Source: CAZRZN01 sp964604565 (GTDB taxonomy: Bacteria; Pseudomonadota; Alphaproteobacteria; Rhodobacterales; Rhodobacteraceae). Taken from it: 17,533 nucleotides of DNA. The notes under the pieces were generated by a model. It did not search any database. It was not told the origin of the DNA and worked only from the letters and a program-made list of their open reading frames with translations. The translations under genes were made by a program, and so were the position numbers. The stretch's first letter is position 1. Each line of letters starts with the position of its first letter. Shown in pieces: positions 8,016 to 14,826 of the stretch. The stretch spans positions 1 through 17,533 of the forward strand of contig CAZRZN010000063.1 of assembly GCA_964604565.1 (NCBI GenBank), given 5' to 3'.

Positions 8016-10307
8016 TCAGGATTTCTCCCGCCGCTGCCGTGTCACCTTGCGCTTGGTCTTGGCGTCCTTGGCCTTGGCCTTGGCCAGCTTGCGACGCGGT
8101 GCTGGCCCGGCCTTGCGGCGGCCAGCGCCACGCCGACCGCGCCCCCCGGATACGCTCTCATAGTTTTCGTCGTCCAGTTCCAGCAGTTCGAAGGCGATGC
8201 CGCCGGTCACCGGCGCGGCCTCCACCAGCTTGACCCGGGCGCGCATGCCCAGCCCGATGATCCGGCCGCTGTCCGCGCCCATCAGCGTGCCCGCATCGCG
8301 GTCGAAGTGGAAAAACTCGTTGCCCAGCGTCCCGATGGGCACCAGCCCGTCGGCCCCGGTTTCATCCAGTTTCACGAAGATGCCGAATTTTGCGATCCCG
8401 GACACGCGCCCGGTGAATTCCGCCCCCAGACGATCCGACAGATAGGCGGCCAGATACCGGTCGGTCGTGTCCCGCTCTGCCATCATGGACCGGCGTTCGG
8501 TATCGGAAATGTGCTGACCAGTGCTTTCCAGTCCCTCAAGATCCCGCTCTGTCAGCCCGTCGTCGCCCCAGCGATGCGCCGTGATCAGCGCGCGATGCAC
8601 GATGAGATCGGCATATCGCCGGATCGGCGAGGTGAAATGCGCGTAGTTCTGAAGGGCAAGGCCGAAGTGGCCAAAGTTCTTGGGGCTGTAATAGGCCTGC
8701 GTCATGGACCGCAGAGTGGCGAAATTGATCAGTTCCGCCTCCCCCGTGCCAGCCGCCTGATGCAGCAGGTTATTCAGATGGCGAGTCTTCAGCACCTGCC
8801 CCTTGGCCAGTGTCAGGCCGGCGGATTCCGCAGTATCGCGCAGGGATTCCAGCTTTTCCGGCGGCGGCTCCTCATGCACACGAAACAGCAGCGGCGTGTC
8901 CTTGGCGTTCAGGGTTTCGGCGGCGGCGACATTGGCGAGGACCATGAACTCCTCGATCAGGCGGTGGGCGTCCAGCCGGTCGGTGAAATCGACCGAGGTC
9001 ACCTTGCCATCCTCATCCAGCACGATCTTGCGTTCGGGCAGATCAAGGTCGAGAGGCTGGCGCGCCTTGCGCGCGGCAGTCAGCGCGGCATAGGCATTGT
9101 AGAGCGGGCGCAGCACCGGATCCAGCAGCGGGCCGGTCGCCTCGTTGGGTGTGCCATCCATCGCGGCCTGAACCTCTGCATAGGTGAGCGCGGCAGAGGA
9201 TCGCATCAGCGCCCGATGGAATTTCTGGCCAAGCTTGTTGCCCTCGGCGTCGATGCGGATGCGCACGGCGACGCAGGCGCGCGGCACGCCTTCATGCAGC
9301 GAACACAGATCGCCCGACAGCCGTTCGGGCAGCATCGGCACCACTCGATCCGGAAAATAGGAGGAGTTTCCGCGGCTTCTGGCCTCTTGGTCCAGCGCCG
9401 ATCCGGGGCGGACATAATGCGCCACATCGGCAATGGCGACCCAGATCACATGGCCGCCCAGATTGTCCGGATCCTCGTCGGCTTCAGCATAGACGGCATC
9501 GTCGCGGTCCCGGGCATCTGCCGGGTCGATGGTGATCAGTGGCAGGTCGCGCAGATCGGTCCGGCCCTTCATGCCCGCGGGTTTCATGCTGTCGGCCTCG
9601 GCCAGCACGTCTTCGGGAAAATCGTCGGGAATGCCGTGCTGATGAATCGCGATCAGTGACACCGCACGCGGCGCGGTCGGATCGCCAAGGCGCAGCACGA
9701 TGCGGGCGCGGGGCAGGCCAAGACGTGCCTTGGGGCCGGCATGTTCGGCCTCGACCAATTCACCGTCCTGCGCGCCGGCCGTGGCATCCGGAGGCACCGT
9801 CCATTCCTTGTCGGACCCTTTTTCGATGGGCAGGATGCGACCGCCCTCCGCGCCCTTGCGAAAGATGCCCACGATGCGGCGCGGACTGGCACCGATGCGA
9901 CGGATCAGCCGCGCCTCGTAGTTGTGATCTTCCTCATGCACCACTTGAAGCCGTGCAAGGATGCGGTCACCCTCGCCCAGCGCAGGATCGGTGGCCCGCG
10001 GCATCAGCAGGACGGTGGGTTCCACTCCCTCACCATGCCATTCCAACGGACGCGCAAACAGATCGCCATTGCTGTCGGGCGTCAGCACCTGAAGCACGCT
10101 GACCGGTGGCAACCGGTCGGGGTCGCGGTAGGTCTTCTTGCGCTTTTCCAGATGGCCCTCGTCTTCAAGCTCTCGCAGGAGACGCTTGAGGTCGATACGG
10201 TCAGCCCCCTTGATACCAAACGCCTTGGCAATGTCGCGTTTGGAGGTGAGGGTCGGATTTTCGGCGATCCATTCAAGGATATCCGCCTTTGTCGGCATCT
10301 TGCTCAT
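8016..10307 (-). CDS. rnr: Ribonuclease R (3'-5' exoribonuclease)
   Basis: A 763-residue processive 3'-to-5' exoribonuclease of the RNase II/R family that degrades structured RNA and takes part in RNA quality control. The N-terminal winged-helix region is at about 5-60 (TKADILEWIAENPTLTSKRD), followed by cold-shock domains to about 230. The RNB catalytic domain carries the active-site aspartates Asp261, Asp267, Asp269 and Asp270 in DPADARDRDDAVY. It also shows WVAIADVAHYVRPGSALD, PMLPERLSGDLCSL and HFTSPIRRYADLIVHR. An S1 domain follows at about 627-717 (FTGRVSGIAKFGIFVKL). The last 46 residues are a lysine/arginine-rich tail. The start at 10307 has GAGG three bases upstream; the ATG three codons later (10298) is an alternative. 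The length is close to the family norm, slightly below the E. coli protein. Confidence 0.96.
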   Translation of the reverse strand: MSKMPTKADILEWIAENPTLTSKRDIAKAFGIKGADRIDLKRLLRELEDEGHLEKRKKTYRDPDRLPPVSVLQVLTPDSNGDLFARPLEWHGEGVEPTVLLMPRATDPALGEGDRILARLQVVHEEDHNYEARLIRRIGASPRRIVGIFRKGAEGGRILPIEKGSDKEWTVPPDATAGAQDGELVEAEHAGPKARLGLPRARIVLRLGDPTAPRAVSLIAIHQHGIPDDFPEDVLAEADSMKPAGMKGRTDLRDLPLITIDPADARDRDDAVYAEADEDPDNLGGHVIWVAIADVAHYVRPGSALDQEARSRGNSSYFPDRVVPMLPERLSGDLCSLHEGVPRACVAVRIRIDAEGNKLGQKFHRALMRSSAALTYAEVQAAMDGTPNEATGPLLDPVLRPLYNAYAALTAARKARQPLDLDLPERKIVLDEDGKVTSVDFTDRLDAHRLIEEFMVLANVAAAETLNAKDTPLLFRVHEEPPPEKLESLRDTAESAGLTLAKGQVLKTRHLNNLLHQAAGTGEAELINFATLRSMTQAYYSPKNFGHFGLALQNYAHFTSPIRRYADLIVHRALITAHRWGDDGLTERDLEGLESTGQHISDTERRSMMAERDTTDRYLAAYLSDRLGAEFTGRVSGIAKFGIFVKLDETGADGLVPIGTLGNEFFHFDRDAGTLMGADSGRIIGLGMRARVKLVEAAPVTGGIAFELLELDDENYESVSGGRGRRGAGRRKAGPAPRRKLAKAKAKDAKTKRKVTRQRREKS

Positions 10308-10322
10308 GTGCCTCAGGTAACA

Positions 10323-10360
10323 CGGACCCGGGGCGGCGTCATGTCGAAAGCGCGGGTCCG
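10323..10360 (-). repeat. Inverted repeat between dapE and rnr
   Basis: A perfect 8-bp inverted repeat (CGGACCCG at 10323-10330, CGGGTCCG at 10353-10360) with a 22-nt spacer lies in the 78-bp gap after the dapE stop and before the rnr start. On the minus strand it could act as a terminator of dapE or a leader structure of rnr. There is no T tract. Confidence 0.35.
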
Positions 10361-10385
10361 GCGGCCGGGGCGGAACGGAACGGAG

Positions 10386-11525
10386 TCAGGCAAAGTAATC
10401 TTGCAGGATCCGGGCATAAATCGCCTTGAGCTGATGCACATGCGCGATCTCGACCCGCTCATCCACAGCGTGCATCGTCTTGCCCACAAGGCCACATTCG
10501 ACCACCGGGCAGTGATCCTTGACAAACCGCGCATCCGATGTGCCCCCGGTGGTGGACAGTTCCGGCATCACATTGGTTTCCACCGACACCGCTTTGGCCA
10601 CAAGGTCGGACAACGGCCCCGGCGGCGTCAGAAAGCTTTCGCCGGAAATCTTGATCTCGACCTCGGTCCGCGTGCCGAATTCTGCGTCGATCCTCGCCAC
10701 TTCGTCACGCAGCCAATCCGACAGCGTCGCGCCGGTATGGGTATCGTTGAATCGGATGTTGACCGTGGCGGAGGTCTGGGCCGGGATCACGTTGGTCACC
10801 GGATTGCCGGTGTCGATCGTGACAACCGCCAGCGTCGAGGGATCGAAATGGGCCGTGCCCTCGTCCAGCACATGCGACGACAGCCGGTCCATCAGCCGCG
10901 CCATGGCGGGCATCGGGTTCAGTGCGCGATGCGGATAGGCGGAATGTCCCTGCTTGCCAGTCACCGTGAACCACCCCGACATGGACCCCCGGCGCCCGAT
11001 CTTGATCATCTGACCCATGTGGTCGGGCGATGTGGGTTCCCCGACAATACAGACCGACATCTGCTCGCCTTCGGCTTGCATCCAGTCCAGCAGCGCCCGC
11101 GTCCCGTGCAGGGCATCACCTTCCTCATCACCAGTAATGGCAAGGATCAGCGATCCGTCGGGCGGCGTGTCGCGCACGAAATCCACGGCAGCGGCGGCAA
11201 AGGCGGCAACCGCGGATTTCATGTCCGTCGCGCCCCGCCCATAAAGAAACCCATCCTCGATCTCCGCGCCAAACGGGTCATGCGTCCAGTCAGCGCGCGC
11301 CCCGATCGGCACGACATCCGTATGCCCGTTGAAGCCAAAGCTGCGGGCGTGACCCTTGTCGCCCCAACGGGCAAACAGGTTCCCGATACCGCCCCGATCC
11401 ACCCGGGTGCAGACAAATCCTGCCCCTTCCAACAGGTCTTGCACTACCTGTAGGGCGCCACCGTCCTCCGGTGTGACGGAGGGGCAGCGGACAAGGCGGG
11501 CAGTCAGGTCGACCGGATCGGTCAT
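10386..11525 (-). CDS. dapE: Succinyl-diaminopimelate desuccinylase
   Basis: A 379-residue M20 metallopeptidase-family enzyme that hydrolyses N-succinyl-L,L-diaminopimelate to L,L-diaminopimelate and succinate in lysine and peptidoglycan precursor synthesis, in the cytoplasm. All dinuclear zinc-site residues are visible: His68 and Asp70 in NGHTDVVP, Asp101 in GRGATDMKSAVA, the general base Glu134 and ligand Glu135 in TGDEEGDA, Glu163 in VGEPTS, and His352 in GKTMHAVDE. STTGGTSDARF (325-335) is the DapE substrate-binding block that separates it from other M20 members. The start at 11525 was chosen for its AAGGAA ribosome site seven bases upstream and for length; the frame is open 21 codons further upstream. 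It is followed by rnr after 78 bp. Confidence 0.96.
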   Translation of the reverse strand: MTDPVDLTARLVRCPSVTPEDGGALQVVQDLLEGAGFVCTRVDRGGIGNLFARWGDKGHARSFGFNGHTDVVPIGARADWTHDPFGAEIEDGFLYGRGATDMKSAVAAFAAAAVDFVRDTPPDGSLILAITGDEEGDALHGTRALLDWMQAEGEQMSVCIVGEPTSPDHMGQMIKIGRRGSMSGWFTVTGKQGHSAYPHRALNPMPAMARLMDRLSSHVLDEGTAHFDPSTLAVVTIDTGNPVTNVIPAQTSATVNIRFNDTHTGATLSDWLRDEVARIDAEFGTRTEVEIKISGESFLTPPGPLSDLVAKAVSVETNVMPELSTTGGTSDARFVKDHCPVVECGLVGKTMHAVDERVEIAHVHQLKAIYARILQDYFA

Positions 11526-11844
11526 CGGCGGTTCCTTTCGCGTGGCTGGCGTCGACCAACGGCTACCCTGCCGTTCGGCGGTTGGCAAATGCGCCGGTCA
11601 TTTCGGCCGGAAGGGGACGGCATGGGATCACGCTGAGCACCATTCGATCATGACTCCGGCTCAGGCCTCCCGCCACAACACCACAGGCCCCCCTTGAGCA
11701 TGGAGAGCCATGCGGGCCGCTTGGCGCATCGTTTCCCGCGTGGCCGGGCGGAACGTTGTGCGCCACGCTTGTGACGGACGCCACAGTCGGGCCGGACCGC
11801 CGATGCCGTAGCGCGCAGCGGCCGGGAGGCAGGTGTTCCGGGTG
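11526..11844. other. 319-bp gap between dapE and the 106-residue gene
   Basis: No convincing gene is seen. It holds a perfect hairpin at 11698-11713 (GCATGG, AGAG loop, CCATGC). On the plus strand a 33-codon frame at 11710-11811 has GGAGAG just before its ATG, but lies inside that hairpin. The dapE promoter should be here, on the minus strand, but I could not pick a clear -35/-10 pair. Confidence 0.4.
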
Positions 11845-12165
11845 TCAGTCGTAGAATGGCGTGACCTGCGCCACGATCACCGCATTTTCATCCAGCGCGC
11901 GCTGCATCAGCGCAATTTCTTCGGCCTCGATCTCATGCTCTTGCGCCTCGCGCTCTTCACGCGTGCCGTAGCCGGTCACGTCCAGCGGCGCCATGTCGGC
12001 CTGCTTGAGGATCGCCACGGTTTCGCGCACGGCCTCAGCCTCGTCCACACCTGACGCATAGCACATCAGCGCCGCCCCTGTGGCCTTGGCGGGAAGGCCA
12101 TCGCCGGACTTGCGACCGACCTCGATCAAAAGTGTGTAGACCTGTTGCGCCTTCTTGCCGACCAT
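11845..12165 (-). CDS. Small conserved-looking protein of unknown function
   Basis: A 106-residue cytoplasmic protein that I do not recognise. It starts MVGKKAQQVYTLLIEVG and is helical and acidic in the second half, with a glutamate-rich run at about 72-86 (EEREAQEHEIEAEEI), and ends QVTPFYD. There is no signal peptide, membrane segment or cysteine cluster (one Cys only, at residue 36). The start at 12165 has AGGG upstream at good spacing; the open frame extends to 12336 but the extra residues are proline/arginine-rich and look untranslated. It faces away from the regulator gene on the plus strand, and dapE follows in the same direction after 319 bp. Codon use matches the neighbours, so I believe it is a real gene. 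Confidence 0.7.
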   Translation of the reverse strand: MVGKKAQQVYTLLIEVGRKSGDGLPAKATGAALMCYASGVDEAEAVRETVAILKQADMAPLDVTGYGTREEREAQEHEIEAEEIALMQRALDENAVIVAQVTPFYD

Positions 12166-12453
12166 GTCTTTGCCCTGTTTGCTGCGGCCAGACCGATGCG
12201 CCTTTGGGCCGGAGCTGTCAAGGATGCGACCGCCAAGGCGCTGCCGATGGCTTCGCCCGAAGGCAGGCATGGCCCCAAGGACTTGCGCCAGACCGGGCAG
12301 CACAGGTGCACAGGTTTCGGTCGGCGTCGATGTCAAGATGACCGCCCCGCCTCCATCCGGCTTGCTGTGCCAGCGCGCATTGCCCTACCTTGGTGCAACG
12401 GCGTCCAAACGGAACGCGTCAGAGGACATGGACAACAGACAAGGCAGACAGAC

Positions 12454-13080
12454 GTGGTCACATCCGATCCTCTGAAACAGAACCCGCATGCGGTGCGCGA
12501 CACGCGGGAAAAGAACCTTGAACTGGCGATCGGGCGCCAGATACGCGAGTTGCGCAAGCGTCAGCGGATGACCGGGGCAGAACTGGCCGGGCAGGCGGGC
12601 CTGTCCGTGGGCGCCCTGTCGAAGATCGAGAACGGTCTGGTGTCCCCGTCCCTTGCGACTCTGCAATCGCTTGCCGACAGTTTGCGCGTTCCTATCCCAC
12701 AGCTTTTCTCCGGGTTCGACCAGCCGCGCCGCGCCATGCACGTCAAGGCCAGCCAGGGCGTGGACGTCAAACGGCAGGGCAGCCGCGCCGGCCACCAATA
12801 CAGTCTTCTGGGCCATATCGGGTCCAACGAAAGCGGCGTGGTGGTGGAACCCTACCTGCTGACCCTGACGGATGAAACGGACACCTTTCCGGTGTTCCAG
12901 CATGAGGGGATCGAGATGATCTACATGTTGGAAGGCGTTCTGGAATATCGCCACGGCGACAGTCTGTATCTGCTGGAGCCGGGCGATTCCTTCCTGTTCG
13001 ATTCGGACGCGCCGCACGGGCCGGAACGCCATGTCGAGCGGCCAATCCGCTATCTTTCGATCATCTGCTACCCGCAATGA
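12454..13080 (+). CDS. XRE-family HTH regulator with C-terminal cupin domain
   Basis: A 208-residue transcription regulator. The N-terminal helix-turn-helix is at about 24-84 (IGRQIRELRKRQRMTGAELA, AGLSVGALSKIENG, SPSLATLQSLADSL, then VPIPQLF). The C-terminal cupin at about 135-205 (FQHEGIEMIYMLEGVLEY, then LEPGDSFLFDSDAPHGPE) probably senses a small ligand; His150, Glu154 and His188 are candidate metal or ligand residues. The best start is GTG at 12454 with AAGG nine bases upstream; the frame is open to 12145, but the upstream part does not look like protein. It is encoded just before mgsABC-gmaS in the same direction, with 173 bp between them that contain an operator-like array, so I infer that it controls these genes and perhaps itself. 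The ligand is unknown; methylamine, glutamate or gamma-glutamylmethylamide are guesses. Confidence 0.88.
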   Translation: MVTSDPLKQNPHAVRDTREKNLELAIGRQIRELRKRQRMTGAELAGQAGLSVGALSKIENGLVSPSLATLQSLADSLRVPIPQLFSGFDQPRRAMHVKASQGVDVKRQGSRAGHQYSLLGHIGSNESGVVVEPYLLTLTDETDTFPVFQHEGIEMIYMLEGVLEYRHGDSLYLLEPGDSFLFDSDAPHGPERHVERPIRYLSIICYPQ

Positions 13081-13121
13081 CGCCGCGCGCCCCCATTGAG
13101 CGCCCAAGATATCACTGGGGC

Positions 13122-13136
13122 GATGAATTTTTCATC
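13122..13136. repeat. 15-bp palindrome after the regulator gene
   Basis: A perfect inverted repeat, GATGAA-TTT-TTCATC, lies 41 bp after the regulator stop codon. An overlapping weaker repeat (CGCCC 13101-13105, GGGCG 13118-13122) precedes it. It could be a second regulator site or part of a weak terminator for the regulator gene. Confidence 0.35.
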
Positions 13137-13180
13137 AGCCGCCACAGGAGTGCGCGAGCCGCCATCATGACGACCAATGT

Positions 13181-13205
13181 TTTCCTTGGAGGAAATTTTG
13201 TTTCC
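13181..13205. promoter_or_regulatory. Candidate operator: three phased TTTCC/GGAAA half-sites
   Basis: TTTCC at 13181-13185, GGAAA at 13191-13195 and TTTCC at 13201-13205 alternate in orientation at exactly 10-bp steps, giving two overlapping inverted repeats with 5-bp spacers (the left one extends to TTTCCT-TGG-AGGAAA). This places the half-sites on one face of the helix, as expected for a dimeric HTH protein binding side by side. A possible promoter (TTGGAG 13187-13192, TAAACG 13209-13214, 16-bp spacer) overlaps it. The HTH-cupin protein encoded just upstream is the obvious candidate to bind. Confidence 0.55.
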
Positions 13206-13237
13206 CTCTAAACGAGGGATGCGGAATTGCCCGCATC
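13203..13237 (+). promoter_or_regulatory. Two overlapping hairpins before mgsA
   Basis: A 6-bp repeat (TCCCTC 13203-13208, GAGGGA 13214-13219) and a 7-bp repeat (GATGCGG 13218-13224, CCGCATC 13231-13237) share bases 13218-13219. The second ends six bases before the GGAG of mgsA (13244-13247). Only the pairing is seen; any regulatory role is inferred. Confidence 0.4.
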
Positions 13238-13253
13238 ATCGCCGGAGAAGACC

Positions 13254-14141
13254 ATGTGCGGAATCGTCGGATTGTTCCTGAAGAACGATGACCTCGCCCC
13301 AAAACTCGGTGACATGCTCACCGATATGCTGATCACCATGACCGACCGTGGCCCGGACAGCGCCGGGATTGCCATTTACGCGGCCCCCGCCGAGGGCGTG
13401 AAGATAACCGTGCAATCAGAAAACCCGGCACAGGATTTCGACGGGCTGGACCGGATCCTGTCCGAAGAACTGGATGCGCCCGTGGCGATCAAGATCCTCG
13501 ACACCCACGCGGTGCTGACAGTTCCCGAGGCACAGCATGCGGACGCCGTCGCCATGCTGGAGGCGCGCGGCCTGCGGCTCATGGGCGTCGGGCACCGGAT
13601 GGAGATCTACAAGGAAACCGGCCTGCCCCGCGATGTGGCCGACCGGTTCGGCATTCGGACCATGGGCGGCACGCATGGCGTCGGCCACACCCGGATGGCC
13701 ACCGAAAGCGCGGTGACGACGCTGGGCGCGCATCCCTTTTCCACCGCCGAGGATCAGTGCCTTGTGCACAATGGGTCGCTGTCGAACCACAACAACATGC
13801 GCAGGAAACTGGCGCGCGAGGGGTTCCGCACCCGGACGGAAAACGACACCGAAGTCGGCGCCACCTATATCTCGTCGCGGATTGCCAAAGGCGACACATT
13901 GGGTCAGGCGCTTGAAGGGACCTTGAAGGATCTGGACGGGTTTTTCACCTTTGTCACCGGAACGCGGGACGGATTTGGCGTGGTGCGCGATCCCATTGCC
14001 TGCAAGCCCGCCGTGCTGGCCGAAACCGACGACTACGTGGCCTTTGCCTCCGAATACCGGGCCTTTGCCGATCTGCCGGGGATCGACGCCGCGCGGGTCT
14101 GGGAACCCGAACCCGCCACAGTCTATTTCTGGGAGCGTTGA
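13254..14141 (+). CDS. mgsA/glxB: N-methylglutamate synthase subunit A / GlxB-like class II glutamine amidotransferase
   Basis: A 295-residue protein with an Ntn-type class II glutamine amidotransferase fold, the domain that in glutamate synthase releases ammonia from glutamine. In the Mgs complex of methylotrophs the homologous subunit helps transfer methylamine to form N-methylglutamate. The catalytic Cys2 becomes N-terminal after Met removal (MCGIVGLF). Other active-site blocks are DRGPDSAG (31-38), GHTRMATES with Arg147 (144-152), HNGSLSNH with Asn173-Gly174 (172-179) and ENDTE with Asp198 (196-200). The ATG at 13254 was chosen because only it puts Cys at position 2, with GGAG six bases upstream; a TTG nine codons earlier is rejected. 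mgsB follows after one base. A function in general glutamine metabolism (the glx genes of rhizobia) is the alternative. Confidence 0.9.
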   Translation: MCGIVGLFLKNDDLAPKLGDMLTDMLITMTDRGPDSAGIAIYAAPAEGVKITVQSENPAQDFDGLDRILSEELDAPVAIKILDTHAVLTVPEAQHADAVAMLEARGLRLMGVGHRMEIYKETGLPRDVADRFGIRTMGGTHGVGHTRMATESAVTTLGAHPFSTAEDQCLVHNGSLSNHNNMRRKLAREGFRTRTENDTEVGATYISSRIAKGDTLGQALEGTLKDLDGFFTFVTGTRDGFGVVRDPIACKPAVLAETDDYVAFASEYRAFADLPGIDAARVWEPEPATVYFWER

Positions 14142-14142
14142 A

Positions 14143-14826
14143 ATGCAGTCCATCGACATGGCCACAACCGCGCTGCGCGAGGTCAATGCCACGCTCCAGG
14201 CACAGGCGGGCCAGACCAACCAGACCGAGTGGCTGATCGAGAACCCGCGCGGCAGCCATGCGGTCGCGGTCGGTCTGGATGCGCCGATAGAGGTCACTGT
14301 GAAAGGGTCCACCGGCTATTACTGCGCGGGCATGAACAAGCAGGCAACGGTGCATGTCACCGGATCGACCGGACCGGGCGTAGCCGAAAACATGATGTCA
14401 GGCACCGTGGTGATCGACGGCGACGCAAGCCAATACGCCGGTGCCACAGGGCATGGCGGCCTGCTGGTGATCAAGGGCAACGCCTCGTCGCGTTGCGGGA
14501 TCTCGATGAAGGGGATCGACATCGTCGTGCATGGCAACGTCGGGCACATGTCCGCGTTCATGGGACAGAAAGGCACGCTTGTCGTGCTGGGCGATGCGGG
14601 CGAGGCGTTGGGCGACAGCCTGTACGAGGCGCGGCTTTTCGTGCGCGGTTCGGTCAAATCTCTTGGCGCGGACTGCATCGAAAAGGAGATGCGGCCCGAA
14701 CATCTGGACCTGCTGCGCGACCTGCTGGACCGCGCCGGGGCCGATGCAACGCCGGAAGAGTTCCGGCGCTACGGATCGGCCCGCAAGCTTTACAATTTCA
14801 ACATCGACCATGCGGGGGCCTACTGA
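14143..14826 (+). CDS. mgsB/glxC: N-methylglutamate synthase subunit B / GlxC, GXGXG beta-helix protein
   Basis: A 227-residue protein related to the C-terminal GXGXG domain of the glutamate synthase large chain, a right-handed beta-helix with a structural role. Repeated short strands with glycine turns run from about 45 to 175 (GSTGYYCAGM, SGTVVIDGDAS, ATGHGGLLVIKGNASSRCGI, IVVHGNVGHM, GTLVVLGDAGEALGDSLYEA), followed by a helical tail (183-210) and the ending YNFNIDHAGAY. No catalytic residues are expected. GGGAG is seven bases upstream of the ATG; the frame is open earlier inside mgsA, but that is shadow. Its stop TGA shares one base with the mgsC ATG. In ordinary glutamate synthase this domain is fused to the FMN domain, so here the large subunit is split into three genes. 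Confidence 0.88.
   Translation: MQSIDMATTALREVNATLQAQAGQTNQTEWLIENPRGSHAVAVGLDAPIEVTVKGSTGYYCAGMNKQATVHVTGSTGPGVAENMMSGTVVIDGDASQYAGATGHGGLLVIKGNASSRCGISMKGIDIVVHGNVGHMSAFMGQKGTLVVLGDAGEALGDSLYEARLFVRGSVKSLGADCIEKEMRPEHLDLLRDLLDRAGADATPEEFRRYGSARKLYNFNIDHAGAY

Noticed and set aside
7902..9659. A 585-codon open frame on the plus strand opposite rnr
   Set aside because: It is a shadow of rnr in GC-rich DNA: RNase R on the other strand has complete catalytic motifs, and the shadow protein has unnatural His/Gln/Arg-rich composition.
12145..12453. N-terminal extension of the HTH-cupin regulator
   Set aside because: The extra 103 residues are low-complexity Arg/Pro/Ala-rich with no family resemblance and overlap the start of the divergent 106-residue gene; GTG at 12454 gives the usual length.
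13167..13211. A 14-codon leader-peptide frame (MTTNVFLGGNFVSL) spanning the operator-like array before mgsA
   Set aside because: The nearest ribosome-like site (AGGAG, 13146-13150) is 16 bases before the ATG, too far, and there is no run of regulatory codons. The sequence is better explained by the phased half-sites.
13227..13253. N-terminal extension of mgsA from a TTG codon
   Set aside because: It would bury the catalytic Cys2, which must become N-terminal in class II amidotransferases; the ATG at 13254 also has a good GGAG site.
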